Assembly (NCBI GenBank): GCA_005408345.1
Contig: SEMN01000058.1
Span: 1,388,501 to 1,452,500 of the forward strand
DNA length: 64,000 nucleotides
Reading direction: 5' to 3'
Source: Macquaria australasica
Taxonomy: Eukaryota > Chordata > Actinopteri > Centrarchiformes > Percichthyidae
In this document: positions 46,001 through 58,300 of the stretch, in pieces
How the letters are laid out: every line of letters begins with the position of its first letter
How positions within the stretch are numbered: the first letter of the stretch is position 1
Notes under the pieces: generated by a model
What the model saw: the letters and a program-made list of their open reading frames with translations, nothing else
What the model was told of the DNA's origin: nothing
Databases searched by the model: none
Position numbers and translations under genes: made by a program

Positions 46001-49000
46001 TCCATTACTAAAGTGCATTAACATCGTTGCCTAGTTCTAACTAACTATTCAGTGTACAAGGCATGTGTATATTATAGTCACATTTGTTGCTATATTGCTC
46101 TATTTATAAACAATTTCAATTGCTGCAATAGAAAGAAAACAAATTACACACTGAAATGTTCCGTGAGGTAAAATGTAATTTACATATAGACTACAGAAGG
46201 TGGAGGCTCCACTCTTGTTAGAGGTCTGAAAACAAGGTGTTGTAATGATAAGCTTAAGAGTACTGATAGATATTAGAGCTACACCATCATCTGCTGTCCC
46301 CACAGAGATGTAAAATAACAGAGTGTGAGGAGCTGCAGGGTTTCCTCCACATTACTGCTAACATAGCAATGACAGAAAAGCGCTTGGCTGGCAAAAAACA
46401 GGATCCCCCTGAGAGCAGCAGGAACAAATAAATGGAAAACAAGGAAGACAACCATAAGTCACACTGACATCCTCATGTCACCCCCATTATGCTACAGCTT
46501 CATTAAGCCAAAGTGTATAATTACTATGGTACCTTAAAATAACACTGTTTTGACTCAGTGGTCACAGCAAGGGTGCACTTCTACCTAAAATGTCAAAGTC
46601 AACTCATATTGATACCGAAGCAAGAGGAACATCCAGGATCTGTGTTATAGTGAGTATGCCACATCGATAATGGGGACATGGTGTGGGAACACGTCACTGA
46701 TTATTGAACAGGAAAAGATCTCATATCTTCATGGTGCTTGAAGACTTTGGGGAATTTGTTTAAGTTTGAGTAATAACTGCTGCAGGGTTATTTGACAGTG
46801 AAACACTGTAGGAGATCATCGAATTATGAATATTTATATATTGATATTTCAGCTTCTGACACTAAAATTATCAGCTGCTCAGACTTTTGAATTGGACACA
46901 CCACCAGACCAGCGAGTACATTAAGTACCTTGTGACCAGGAGGTCGTTGGTTTGATCCCCGGACCTGCAGGAAAATCTTGGTGGTGAATGTAAAAGGGCA
47001 GCAGCTCTATGATTAACACCACAAAACAAAACAAAACAAAACATAGTGGCTGCCACTAGGTGTTATTAGAGAGCAACATTTCACAACAGCCTCTCAAATT
47101 CTGATTAAATTCAGATGCTGATCCCCGTTACTCCTCATATACATGGAAAATCATCTACTGGATACAGAACCTGTTTCACCGATTCCATAAAAAACATTTT
47201 TGTTGCAGTGATCAAGGCGAGGCTTAGCAAAAGTCCGAGTTATGGTGTGACAAGCGAATGACTTAGCCTTTTGGAGAGGCAGCATGATCTTTAAAGTAGT
47301 CACAACTACTGAGGAAGTTTTTGAGGCGAAGGTGAAGGGCTTCAGGCTTGAGGCAAGACACCTGTCAGGTCACTTTCACCAGAATCACCAGTTTTGTCCA
47401 TTAAGGATATAAAGGAAATTAGTTTCATTACATGAATTACTTCAAAAATAAAAACTTTAGCTAAGCCAGACTGAAGTTATAGGAGAGTGTTGTGAGCATT
47501 TGTTACGGTGATATTTTCCCGTCAGCAGCTGTGTGCAGGGACTTTACAACCTGGTGATAGCCTAAAGGTTGAAGACTACAGCTTATAGTTTATACAATTT
47601 GATGCTAAGAAATGTTTTATCCTGAATTTAGCTCCTATTAGCCTCTAGTTCTTATTTGTCTGACACCAAAAACACATGTGAGCATGACATTAAAAAGTCT
47701 GTTTCTCTTCATCTGGGTCAAGAGCTCAAATAAAAAGGAGTGTTATATGAGTACGAATGTGTGTCTTGAACTTTTACTCACCTATGGCTAGAGTCATGAC
47801 CTTCAGCTTGTTCCGCACCAGTTTGACCACCATGCTCTTCTGCAGCGGTGTGGAGCGGCAGCAGAGCACTGAACGGCAGCTCCGCGCGACAGCCAGAAAC
47901 TTATCCTCCAAACTCTTATCCAGGGCATAGGCCAGGGTCCGCCCGTCAATCACCAGGCCCAGCTGATGCACCATGAAGGGAGCGGTGTGGGAGGAGGATG
48001 AGGATGGAGATGAGGAGGGATAGGTCTCAAAGGGTGCAAAGTTATTGTGGAAGACCTTGGCGGCGTGGTCTGTAGAGCTGCAGAGGAATTTGGCCTGGAT
48101 GTAGTGTAAACTCTCCTCCAGCAACAACGCGCACGCCTCCTGGTTCAGAGACAGGCACAGAGTGGGCTGGAGTTCAGGATCAGGTCACTAAGCTGTTTAA
48201 TATCAAAATGCCTGACCTGCTTCACATCTGGCAAGCAGATGCTTTAACAGCACAGAATTAGGAAAAAGGAATAGTTTGACATTTTGGGTTCACACTTTTA
48301 ACAAGAGTTAGAGTTAGCTTAGCTTAGCACAAAGACTGGAAACAGGTGGACGACAGCTAGCCTGGCTCTGTCGAAAGGTTACAAAAACAAAGTATTAAAA
48401 CGACAAGTTGTGTTTTTACGGGGGTTATGTGCTGGACTTCTTCATGGCTGGGCGCAGTGACTTCCTGGAGTTATCCAAGGAAACTACAAAACCCATCTTT
48501 TATAGTTTCCTTGGAGTTATCACCGTGTGGTTGCCAGGCAACTAGTGGAGACTCCAGGAAATCACTGCGCTATGTACTGTTTTTACACTTCAGTTTCAGT
48601 ACGGATTAAACAAAAAATGTTAATTAGTAGCTAATTAGGCTAGTTGTTTCTCCGTGTTTTCGGTCTTTATGCTAGGCTAAAATAACCAGTCCAGCTGTAG
48701 CTTCATATTGACTGTACAGACATGACAGTGGTATCGATCGTCTCATCTAACCCTCCGCAAGAAAGCGAATACTATTCCTTTTAGAATATGTACATTACAC
48801 AATCTGGGGAAAAACAGTGGCATATTTATCAATCCTTTTATTTACCATATATCAACTATATTTCAGTAGCCAAACCAAGTGACATTTTCGCTTTATATTT
48901 ATTTTATTTACTTATAAGACTAAGAGGTTCTGTGAGCTAAATGATAACGTCAGCATGCTAACATGGTCACAATGACAATGCTGATGTTTAGCAGGTAATG

Positions 49001-52000
49001 TTTACCAACTTAGTATAACCTGCTAGCATGCTAACGTTCGCTAATTAGCACTAAACACAAAGCACAGCTGAGGTTGATGAGAATGTCATTAGTTTTGCAG
49101 GCGTTTAGTCATATACCAAAGTATGGGACAAGTTGACATTTTAACCTGATGGAGGAAAGGTCAGGGGATCACCAAAGACATTAGGACTCATAGATACCAA
49201 GTTTCATGGCAGTAGATCCGATAGTTTATACATATTTTTACATATTTTAGTCTTGACCCAAATGGTACACTGACTGTCTGACAGGACGACATTCCAATCC
49301 CTAGAGACACGGCGCTAGCATGGTTAAAAATGTGACACTGGCATTAAAAGTTTTGTCTTTTCAGTGAAACACTCGCTCACCTGAGAATCAGCGTTCAGCG
49401 TCAGGATCTCCTCCTCAGGGTCCAGCAGCTTGCAGGCGTACGCAATATTGACGGCCGTCTCCTGTTTGTCGCCCGTCAGCACCCATATCTGCAGGCCGGC
49501 GTTCCGCAGAGAAGCTATGGTTTCAGGTACACCGTCCTGCAGCCGGTCCTCAATGCCTGTTGCTCCTGTGGGTGGAGAAGCATGACGGTGACACAGCCTC
49601 CAACATCCGCACAACAGCAGTGAGCCAAAACTACTATTGTATACAAATTAAAATGAATATTAAAGGTATAATCTACAAATGTAGTGTGGATGGGGCGTCT
49701 TGTTGGAAGACCTAAAATAAATTAATAAATAAATCAAACAATTACCCAGAAGCTGGAGGTTTGTCTCCAGTCGCAGGGCCGACTCAAAGAGCAGCTCCTC
49801 TCTTCCCTGGATGGCCGTCTCAGCCTCCAGGTGATGCTGCAGCCAGCAGGCATATTGCTCTTTGCTCAGAATCTGACACATGAACACAAACACACAGTCA
49901 CACGCACATATACACACACCATCGACTGTTAAAGTATTGGGGCAAACTTAACAGCTTCTCATCCCTTGCCTACATGGCAGAGGAGGATCCACAGGAGAAT
50001 GTGAGACCTTGAGAAGGTGTTTTATCACATATCACTTTGGTGACGGGCTTTGCACAAGCAGGGATATAATGAGCCCGGCTTGTGAGAGCATAAATGAACA
50101 GGCTGGGAAAGTGGCACAGATTGCAGCTGAGTCACGAAGACTGTCATTTTGGAAGGGCCAGTCCATGTGATCATCTGTGCTGGGCTACAATCACAACCTG
50201 CCACTGAGACACATCTTCAACTTCTAAAGCAGTTTAATGTTAGAGACAGAGCATTTGTTCAGCACTTACATAGGTTTATGGATCCTTGTTACCTTTTTTG
50301 CAATGCATAGTGTGCGAAGGCCATCTGCAGCATACAGGTTCAGGTAGTTTTGGGTCCGGTTGACAGTCTTTTTCTGGCGTTTCCCTCTGGAGTTTCCTTT
50401 AAAAAAAAAAAAAAAAAGTAAAGGACAGAAGAATGAAGATTAAATATCCTTCTTTTTAGGGAATTTGCATAAGTTGTTCAGCATTTTGGTTCCAGATTGC
50501 CAAAGACTTCTTCCAAGAGGCACATGAAAGCCATCTGTCTTCACACCTAAATTAACCATGTATGCTGCGCCTCAATATATTTCACCAAGTCTTCATATTA
50601 GTCATCGAGCTGCGTCTGGACTATACTGAGCAAAATGTGATCAAAAGATTTTCGAGCTCATTTTACAAACATAATTAATCTATTTCAATTAACGGTCTAA
50701 ATGAGTTTAATGACTGAATACTTCATGTTGTTTTAGATGTATGTTTAGATGTTTGAAGTGATGTTTGAAGTCATGAATCATGTTTCGTTATAAGAGTCTT
50801 GCTTAAGTCTCTCTGGCGCAGCATCTTGGGTATCTTTCTGGCAGGGGGACGGCACACAAACAGATTGGCTTTATCAGTCTCCTGACACAGATGCACCAGC
50901 CAACACTCTGATCGCCAGCCTTGTAATCTCACTAATAACGCAACAGCTTGGCAGCACCGCCACGCAAAATTATTTTTACTGAAAAGAATAAATTAACCCA
51001 AAACTGTCAGTAATCTGAAGAATTCAGACACAAAAAAGCAACGATCATTTTCTTTACCATGATAAAAGATCAATTCAAAATATCTTTTTATTTAAAACTA
51101 AGGCAGACTTATGGTTGTCTCATGTAGAAGTAATATGGCAGCTTCATTGTGATCACTAATATTCTTGTTGTTTGTGACAGAAACTTTTCTTTTTGGCTGT
51201 GAAAAAAAAAGTATTTCCAAGAACAGCTGGAGTTTTCTCTTTTGACAAATAGCTGCTGACCAGACGGCCTTACAGAACCAGGTGGAACATTGCACAATTT
51301 ATTTTTCCTACTATTGAAAACGGGAAAATCCACCTAAAATAGGATTTCTGTTCAGTATTTTTCACTATTGACTCTAAGAGCAATGTTTTTATGTGTGGCT
51401 CCCCATTTGCGTCCGCATGGATGATGTGGTACACATTCCAGCCAATGGTTTCACACTATTCTACTGATCAACAGGTGGCGGTAACGTTGTCAAGAAACAC
51501 ACCAATGTGCTAGCAAAGGCTGTGAAGAAGGAGACTGCAAGCAAGTTAACATGGATGTAAACAATGTAGGCCTCAAAACGTAAAAAAAAAAGAAAAGGAA
51601 AAAAAAATCAGCTTTGCAAATGTCTTATGAGGAACGAAACACATTCAGCACATTCCTTAGACCTCAAGCGCACACACACACACACACACACACAATGTGT
51701 CTCTGAGTAACACTGAATGTAAACAGAATGTTTTCAAGTAAACTCCACCTGCACCTTTAAACATGCAATAACTTGGCCACTTGAGGTCAGTGGAAACAAG
51801 CTGTAAATACAACACTGATATATTATCACCTTACGGCTGTGTTAGCAAACTATTGCCTATTTACACATCCAGCAGATACATGGAGCAACATTGTCATTCA
51901 TTTGAAGTTGTGTTTCTGGCCACCTGCTGAGTGTAAGTCCAATATTCATTCTACTTTTAGCTCTGTTTTGATCCCCACCTACTCTTGAGGGAAATATGTG

Positions 52001-52355
52001 TCTCTTTAGCTGCTAAATGCTTCACTATGTTCACCAGCTAGTTGCTAACTTTGTCTGTCTGCCATTTGGTTCTTGGCAGCAGCGTATAGTACGTTTTTAG
52101 GTCTTTTTTTTTTTTTTACAAAAACAGCTGTCTGCTGCTGCTGAAAAGAGTGGTAAGACTGAACCAAAACAGCAAAGTCACAGGCCAGAAAATCAAAACA
52201 ATGAGCTGAAAGATGCTAAAACACTCTTTAAAGTTGAGCAGAACTACAGAGTTGGGTGATAATTATCTGTGGGTTTGTATCTATGAGCAACCCTTTTCAC
52301 TTTACGCATACTCATTTGATCCACTCTTAATATAAATATATTGATTATAGCAGCT

Positions 52356-52394
<39 letters not shown>

Positions 52395-55300
52395 TGATTT
52401 GTTAAGTTCAGAGCCAAGATCAGAACCCAGAGGTCTGCAGCATCATCAGAATATAAATATCTTTAAATTTAATGCCAGTGGAAGATTTTCTATCTGTGAA
52501 AATGGCAAATTAGGAAAAATAACAATAATGTAAATTCTGTTTTAAGGTGGAATTTGCTATTAAACAAGGCCCTGCAGCACGAGTGAGACTGGAGTTACAC
52601 CATGACTCACACTCCAACTTCTAAGCCTAAGGGTCTACAGTCTACCTCCAGCTCCTCCATGTGCACTGTTATTTGTATGACACTGAACAACTCCCCCATC
52701 GCCTGAATGGAGCCATTATGGACATCTATGTTATGAGGAGGCCCAACTCATACTGCACTCTTATTGGCTGGTTTGAACCAATGGTAAAACAAAGTAGTGT
52801 GTTGCCTGTGTGAAGACACACCCTGTATGCCATTAAAGTTGCTGAACTGAGACACATGGTGGAGGAGGGGTGGGTGGGGGTGTGACAACTGTCCCAATGG
52901 AGTCTCTCTCCTCCAGTGAGCAGCACCGCTCTGTGAATTTTAACTAAGTGAAAAATTTCTGAAAATGGCACACGGTGCCAGCTCAGACATTGCTCTATAG
53001 AGGGCATTAAAAATGATGAACAATCAGCACAGCCCTGAACCTAAATGCAAATGGACCAGCGTGGTCCTCCTAATGGAAAATCAATACAATAAATAATATT
53101 GTAATTCAGAATTCCTCCAAAGAATAGGACTGCACGTCAGCTGGAAAACAAGATGGGAGTGCTTTCCCCCACTGACGTGTTGCAGTTAACAAGTCTTCAT
53201 TCAGCGTAGGAGGATAATTTAGCAGGAAATAATTTCTCTGTGAAGCTGAGCTGCCTTGTAGAGATGAACTGCCTGCCTCTAATGAACAGGAGGGAGCCAC
53301 TAACCAGGCATGTGAAATAAATGAATTACCCACACGACATGACAGCATGCTTTTACTAAAAGGAAGTCATGATGGGTTGCTGCACAGGTTGATTCTGCCC
53401 ATCGAAATATAAATATGTGGGAAATATACGACCAGTTTATGGGGCTTTTACGCCCAATACCACGTCCTGGAATGAAAATCCAGATCCTACTTAATCATGG
53501 CCAGTGTGTAAAGAAAAGTCAAATTCAGATATCTTAAAGGAACGTACTGCAGTTATTTAGTATGGCACTTCCAAGAAACTGGGGGACTTGGCAGAGACAG
53601 ATTTTAAAAAGAATGGTCAGAATTGATGCAGGAGAGAGACCTCTACTCCCTAGTATGGCTCCTAAAACGTATGATCCTACACTTCCCACAATGCAACTCG
53701 AGAGCATCTTATGTTAGACCCTTCCTACCCCGTGTCTTTCAGGGTGTTTTCCCACCTGTAGCTCAGTTCATTTGGTCCTGACCAAGGAAATAAAATGATA
53801 CGTTGATGCCTTTTAGTTCTGTTCTGGTTCTCATTCACTCACACTGACTTTAAAAACACAGAGTAGGAAACACACCTCTGTTTTAAATTACTTTTCACTT
53901 TTGCACTTGCGCAAAACAAATCAGGTACAATGTTTTAAATGTGTTACCATGGTGATATAGTCTACATCGCACAAACAGATACGGAGACCACTTCCCTAAC
54001 AATTCATTCTGCAGATGAATTAAATAGTAGTTTAGCTCTTGAATTCATACTAACATTACATGTCACTCCACGTGCCCTCACATAAGTCACAGAAGACATT
54101 ATACAACTGCTTTCACAGGCTGAGTAGTATTCCCAATGACACGTAAACTAAACTTCATGTGTAAAATCAGTGGAGCGGCCCTTTAACAAGCAGCCACAGC
54201 AGCAGTTTAGGCAGTCTAAAGAATCTCAACAAGAATGGATTTCAAAGCAGTGCTAAAACCATTAGTATATCGACAGAAAATGTGTCGGCAATAATTTTAA
54301 TACTCAATTAATTGTTTAAATCATTAATCAGGAAAAAATGCCAAATGCCAGATGTTTGGTTTTGCTGCATTTCTCTGTTTTATATCATTGTAAATCGAAT
54401 GTTGTTGAATAGTGAAAATAATCATTATTTGCAGGACTACAAACTGTGTTTTGTGTCAAGCCTTCCATCTGTGGGCCTTAACAGTCCTCGCTAAGCACCC
54501 CTGGACAGATGTCTGGTGACTGTGTACAAAGCATTAGTGAAAAGTGCCTGTGTAGCTCTTTGTGTGCCTGGAATACTAACAACCTGGTACACCTTTGCCA
54601 TTAGGAAGTTAAAGAACTTGAAGAGTACGGAACAAGGTTTTAAGATCACAGAGGAAGAAATACACAAGGACGTGTTTTTTTAAAGGTACCAATCAAGATG
54701 CATTGAGTTTTGCAGCAGTCACTTGCTCTAAAAATACTACTTCTTACATAACATGTTACCTTATAGGTTTACATCAGTGGAAAGTATGAAGGTTTGGGGT
54801 AGGGCGGCGTGAAACCTTGGGTGCTCTATAAAGACAAAGACCTCCTCCCTGTGCAGGCATGTTAGTCCAAAAGACAGCGCACAGTATTATCACAATTTTT
54901 CAGAAACCTGAAGCAGCTACAACTGAAAACAATCCATCATTTGGGATGGACCAGAGTGAAGTGAAAATATTCTCAATTTGCTGACATGTCCAGTAAACTC
55001 ATGTGCCATGTGAAGATTACATCAAATGATTTGTAGCCGATCATGGCTTCACAGCCACGATTCATCAATTCTGGAGGAGGAGCCTGCAGACATGATACAG
55101 CACCGGCAACATACCGCTCCAAACCACATCGTAAGACTGTGTTGACAGCGGTGTCATCGTTTATCAAGAGTGTGCCACCACTAAATTCACCTCCCATGAT
55201 AAATTCCTAACTGGACACAACAATCTGAGAAAGAGTGTTTTTCCTACCTGTATCAGGGGGTTTGATGAGATCCATGATGACAGAGTCTGCTCCTTTAGTG

Positions 55301-58300
55301 TAGACAGTGATCTGATCCGTCAGAGGGTGTCTAACCACCACAGACATGCGTTTCCTGGTGGAGTCGAAGCCCAGTGTGTGCAGCAGCTCGAAGCTCAACT
55401 TCCCCAGGTGCGGAAGTTCCACGGTCACCTGGTCAGGGAGGCGTCCGACCAGGGAGCACTTGTAGGCCCTGGCAGCGTAGACCAGCGCAGCCTCGTCAGG
55501 CGATTCGGCCTCGTAGCGCAGTTCACCCTCCTCCAAGTTCCAAGCCTTCCCGTCGTAGCAGGGAGGGGCGGGGCTGAAGGCGTGCTCCAGGCCACTATGA
55601 GGCTGCTCCTCGTCCAGTTTGGTGAGCGTGCTCTCGGCAGATGGGGAGGACAGCATGTTGGAGCATCCCTTGTTGGAAGAGCGGTTGGTGATGAGGCTGG
55701 AGGAGCTGCTGCTGTTGGAGCCTGAGGTCAGTCGGCTGGGGGTGAAGCGTTTAATGAAGTCCTCGATGGTCTTAACTGGGGACTTCAGCTCAAATCTCAT
55801 CCGGACCTGGAGGACAAGGAGAACGGAGTCAGTCACACCTGCAGCAGCAAGTAGCAGAACTTATTCTGAAAATGATGCAACTACAAGCTCAATGTTCAGA
55901 CGTTTATAATTCCTGTTACTGGGTGGAAGTCAGTTTAATATTTTATTAATAATGATTTATAATGATTCATTTAGCTGCTGCTTGAGGCAGCTAAGGCGCC
56001 AGTATACTCCATCAGAACTGCTTGTGAGATGGTTGAACAGCATCTGAAACCCCCTCCCCACCACTCCTTTCCGATGTCGGATTAGGAGGGACTGTTTTCT
56101 GAATTTTCGTCACTTTCCGAAACCGTCATTCCAACATTCACACCCACTTCATGCCGTAATTGGCCAGCTGTGTGGGGGTGAGAAAGTAGGTAGGGTTTAA
56201 ACTTCTCTCTCTAGGTCTCTATTTCTGTCACTTTTCATATGAACAACCAAGTGCAACACTATGAATGCCTTCCAGGGTAGACTATCTGAACATGTGCCCC
56301 GTTATCCCCATACATCCCCCAATCTATGATGACAGCTATAAACACTTTTGCCTTCCAACGTGGTCGGACAACACGTCATATAAACTGATTCCTTTCATGC
56401 ATAATCTAGCCTTTTACACCCCGAAAGCCCAAAAGTGACAGAAATGGTTGGACACAGCCCACCCAATTCCGATGTTGGTAAAGTGTGTGTGGGGAAGGGG
56501 GTTTCCAAAGCTTTCCACCATCAAACAAGCAGTTCTGATGGAGTATACTGGAACCTCTACTCTTCAATACAAATTAAACCTGAAATCAAACAATTACTGT
56601 TCTTAAATGTTTTATCAATAACCACGTCATAGATTACGGTTGTCAGTCTTGCATTAATTTCTGTATTAGACCCATGCTAAACGGCATACACACCAAATAA
56701 TAAAAAAAAATTTTTTTAAAGAGACAATATAAAAAACTGACAATAGAACAGCCTTTACTTTGACGCGTCGCTGCCACAAATAAAAATAAAAAACCCAGTA
56801 GACTCCACCTTTCTCCATCAAAGTGCTGCAGTCATAACTGTAACAATTGCTGTCTGGACGGTGGCAGCCATATATGACAAGGGGAGGTCGGCAGATGCAA
56901 ATCAATAATTGTTCAATTAATTTGCTTTTTTGTGTGTTATTTTGGTTTTATTTTGTCATTTAAAATCACTAATTTTACATCAACAGCACTTAACAGAGAG
57001 CATTGATGGACATGATAAAAAGTATAGACTTTAAGAATGAATAAAAACAAGAAAAACATCAATGAAACATGCCATTTTTGGTTTATCTAGTTGCTTCTGG
57101 GAAACAGAAAATCTGTTTGGTTGGCTTAATGATAATTTTAACCTTTAGATGCTTTTGAGAAACAGGCCCAGCTTCAGTGGTACAGAAGATTTCAGCACTG
57201 ATGAAAATGCACCTCCTGGCTATCATCCTTTAGCCAATCCTTTATCCCAAGGTGGTGCAGTACAATAGCAGAGAGAGCGACTCACTTTGAGGACTCCTGG
57301 CAGCAGGAGTCCTCACATATATAGATATAAATCATTCAGGTGCTGGGTTAGCAGCAAGGGCATCATAATAAAATGTGAACAATTACATTGGCCCAAAGGA
57401 CAAAAAAAAAAAGCACAAACAATAAAAAAAAAAAGAGGAAAAAAACAGAAAGGAGACTGTATCAAAGCCAATGGTTCTGTGTAGATTTACATTTCCTTCC
57501 ATCTTATCAGATAACCTCCAAACAGAAACACAGAGTACATAAATAATGTGTCACTTTGCAAAGCTTAATCTGAACAGGTTTGTGCCTCTGACTGGCAGGA
57601 CAGCGAGCTGGTGCGCAGTGTGTGGCGAGCAGAGGATATCACCTCTGAACAGGACAACCACACCCAGGCGCACACAAAAACAAAACAAAACACGGATACA
57701 CAACTGCGACTGGACCGAGCACATCAAAGACGCAGGCAGCAAAACAGTGAAAGCTACGTGCAAAAGGAGGCTTTGTGAGTATTTTGGAAGGTTTTTGTGC
57801 GTTTGAGACTGTGTTTTTTCTAGGAAAAGTGGCCAAAAGAACACGCAACAAATTCAATTCTTTTTGTCAAAAGATGGAAACTACTCCCATGTTGTTCAAA
57901 AAAAGAAAAACAAAACAAAAATCATTTAACATTAGAGAGTGCTTTGGAAGGATATCAGTACAATCAGTCCCTATTGGACCCTCTATTGAGGCTCTTTATA
58001 ATACCTCTCCTGTTTGGGTGCTTGGTGGCAGTGGTTCCCAACTCTTTTGGCATGTGACCTCTTAAATCAAGGTAATGTCTACTTGTGACGAGTGGTTGTC
58101 TATATGTCTATCAGCTGTGACCAGATTTTTTCCCCTTAATTTGTTTGAATACTTTTTCCTGAAACAAGCCATGCTAGCAGCTCTGTGGGCTTCACTTTGA
58201 GCTAAATGCTAACGTCAGCATGCTAACATGCTCACAATGACAATGCTCATGTTTAGCAGGTGTAATGTTTACTATTTTCATCTTAGTTTAGCATGTTAGC

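Larger units (their letters stand above)
43037..47781 (-). other. atp10a intron containing the minisatellite
   Basis: 4.7 kb. Holds the 26-bp array, a very AT-rich stretch (about 45590-45720) and the SINE-like fragment. No exon seen. Confidence 0.75.
50397..55247 (-). other. atp10a intron
   Basis: 4.9 kb. Starts (right to left) after the 559-nt exon and ends in a poly-T acceptor tract (A-run 50401-50417 on plus). Contains the repeat at 51770-52394. A 74-codon frame at 54973-55197 is not assigned. Confidence 0.7.

Noticed and set aside
46900..47045. Functional tRNA gene
   Set aside because: Only a B-box-like segment is present; no cloverleaf can be drawn. Better explained as a SINE fragment.
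55327..55725. 132-codon plus-strand frame opposite atp10a
   Set aside because: Antisense shadow of the nucleotide-binding exon, where codon bias leaves other frames open.
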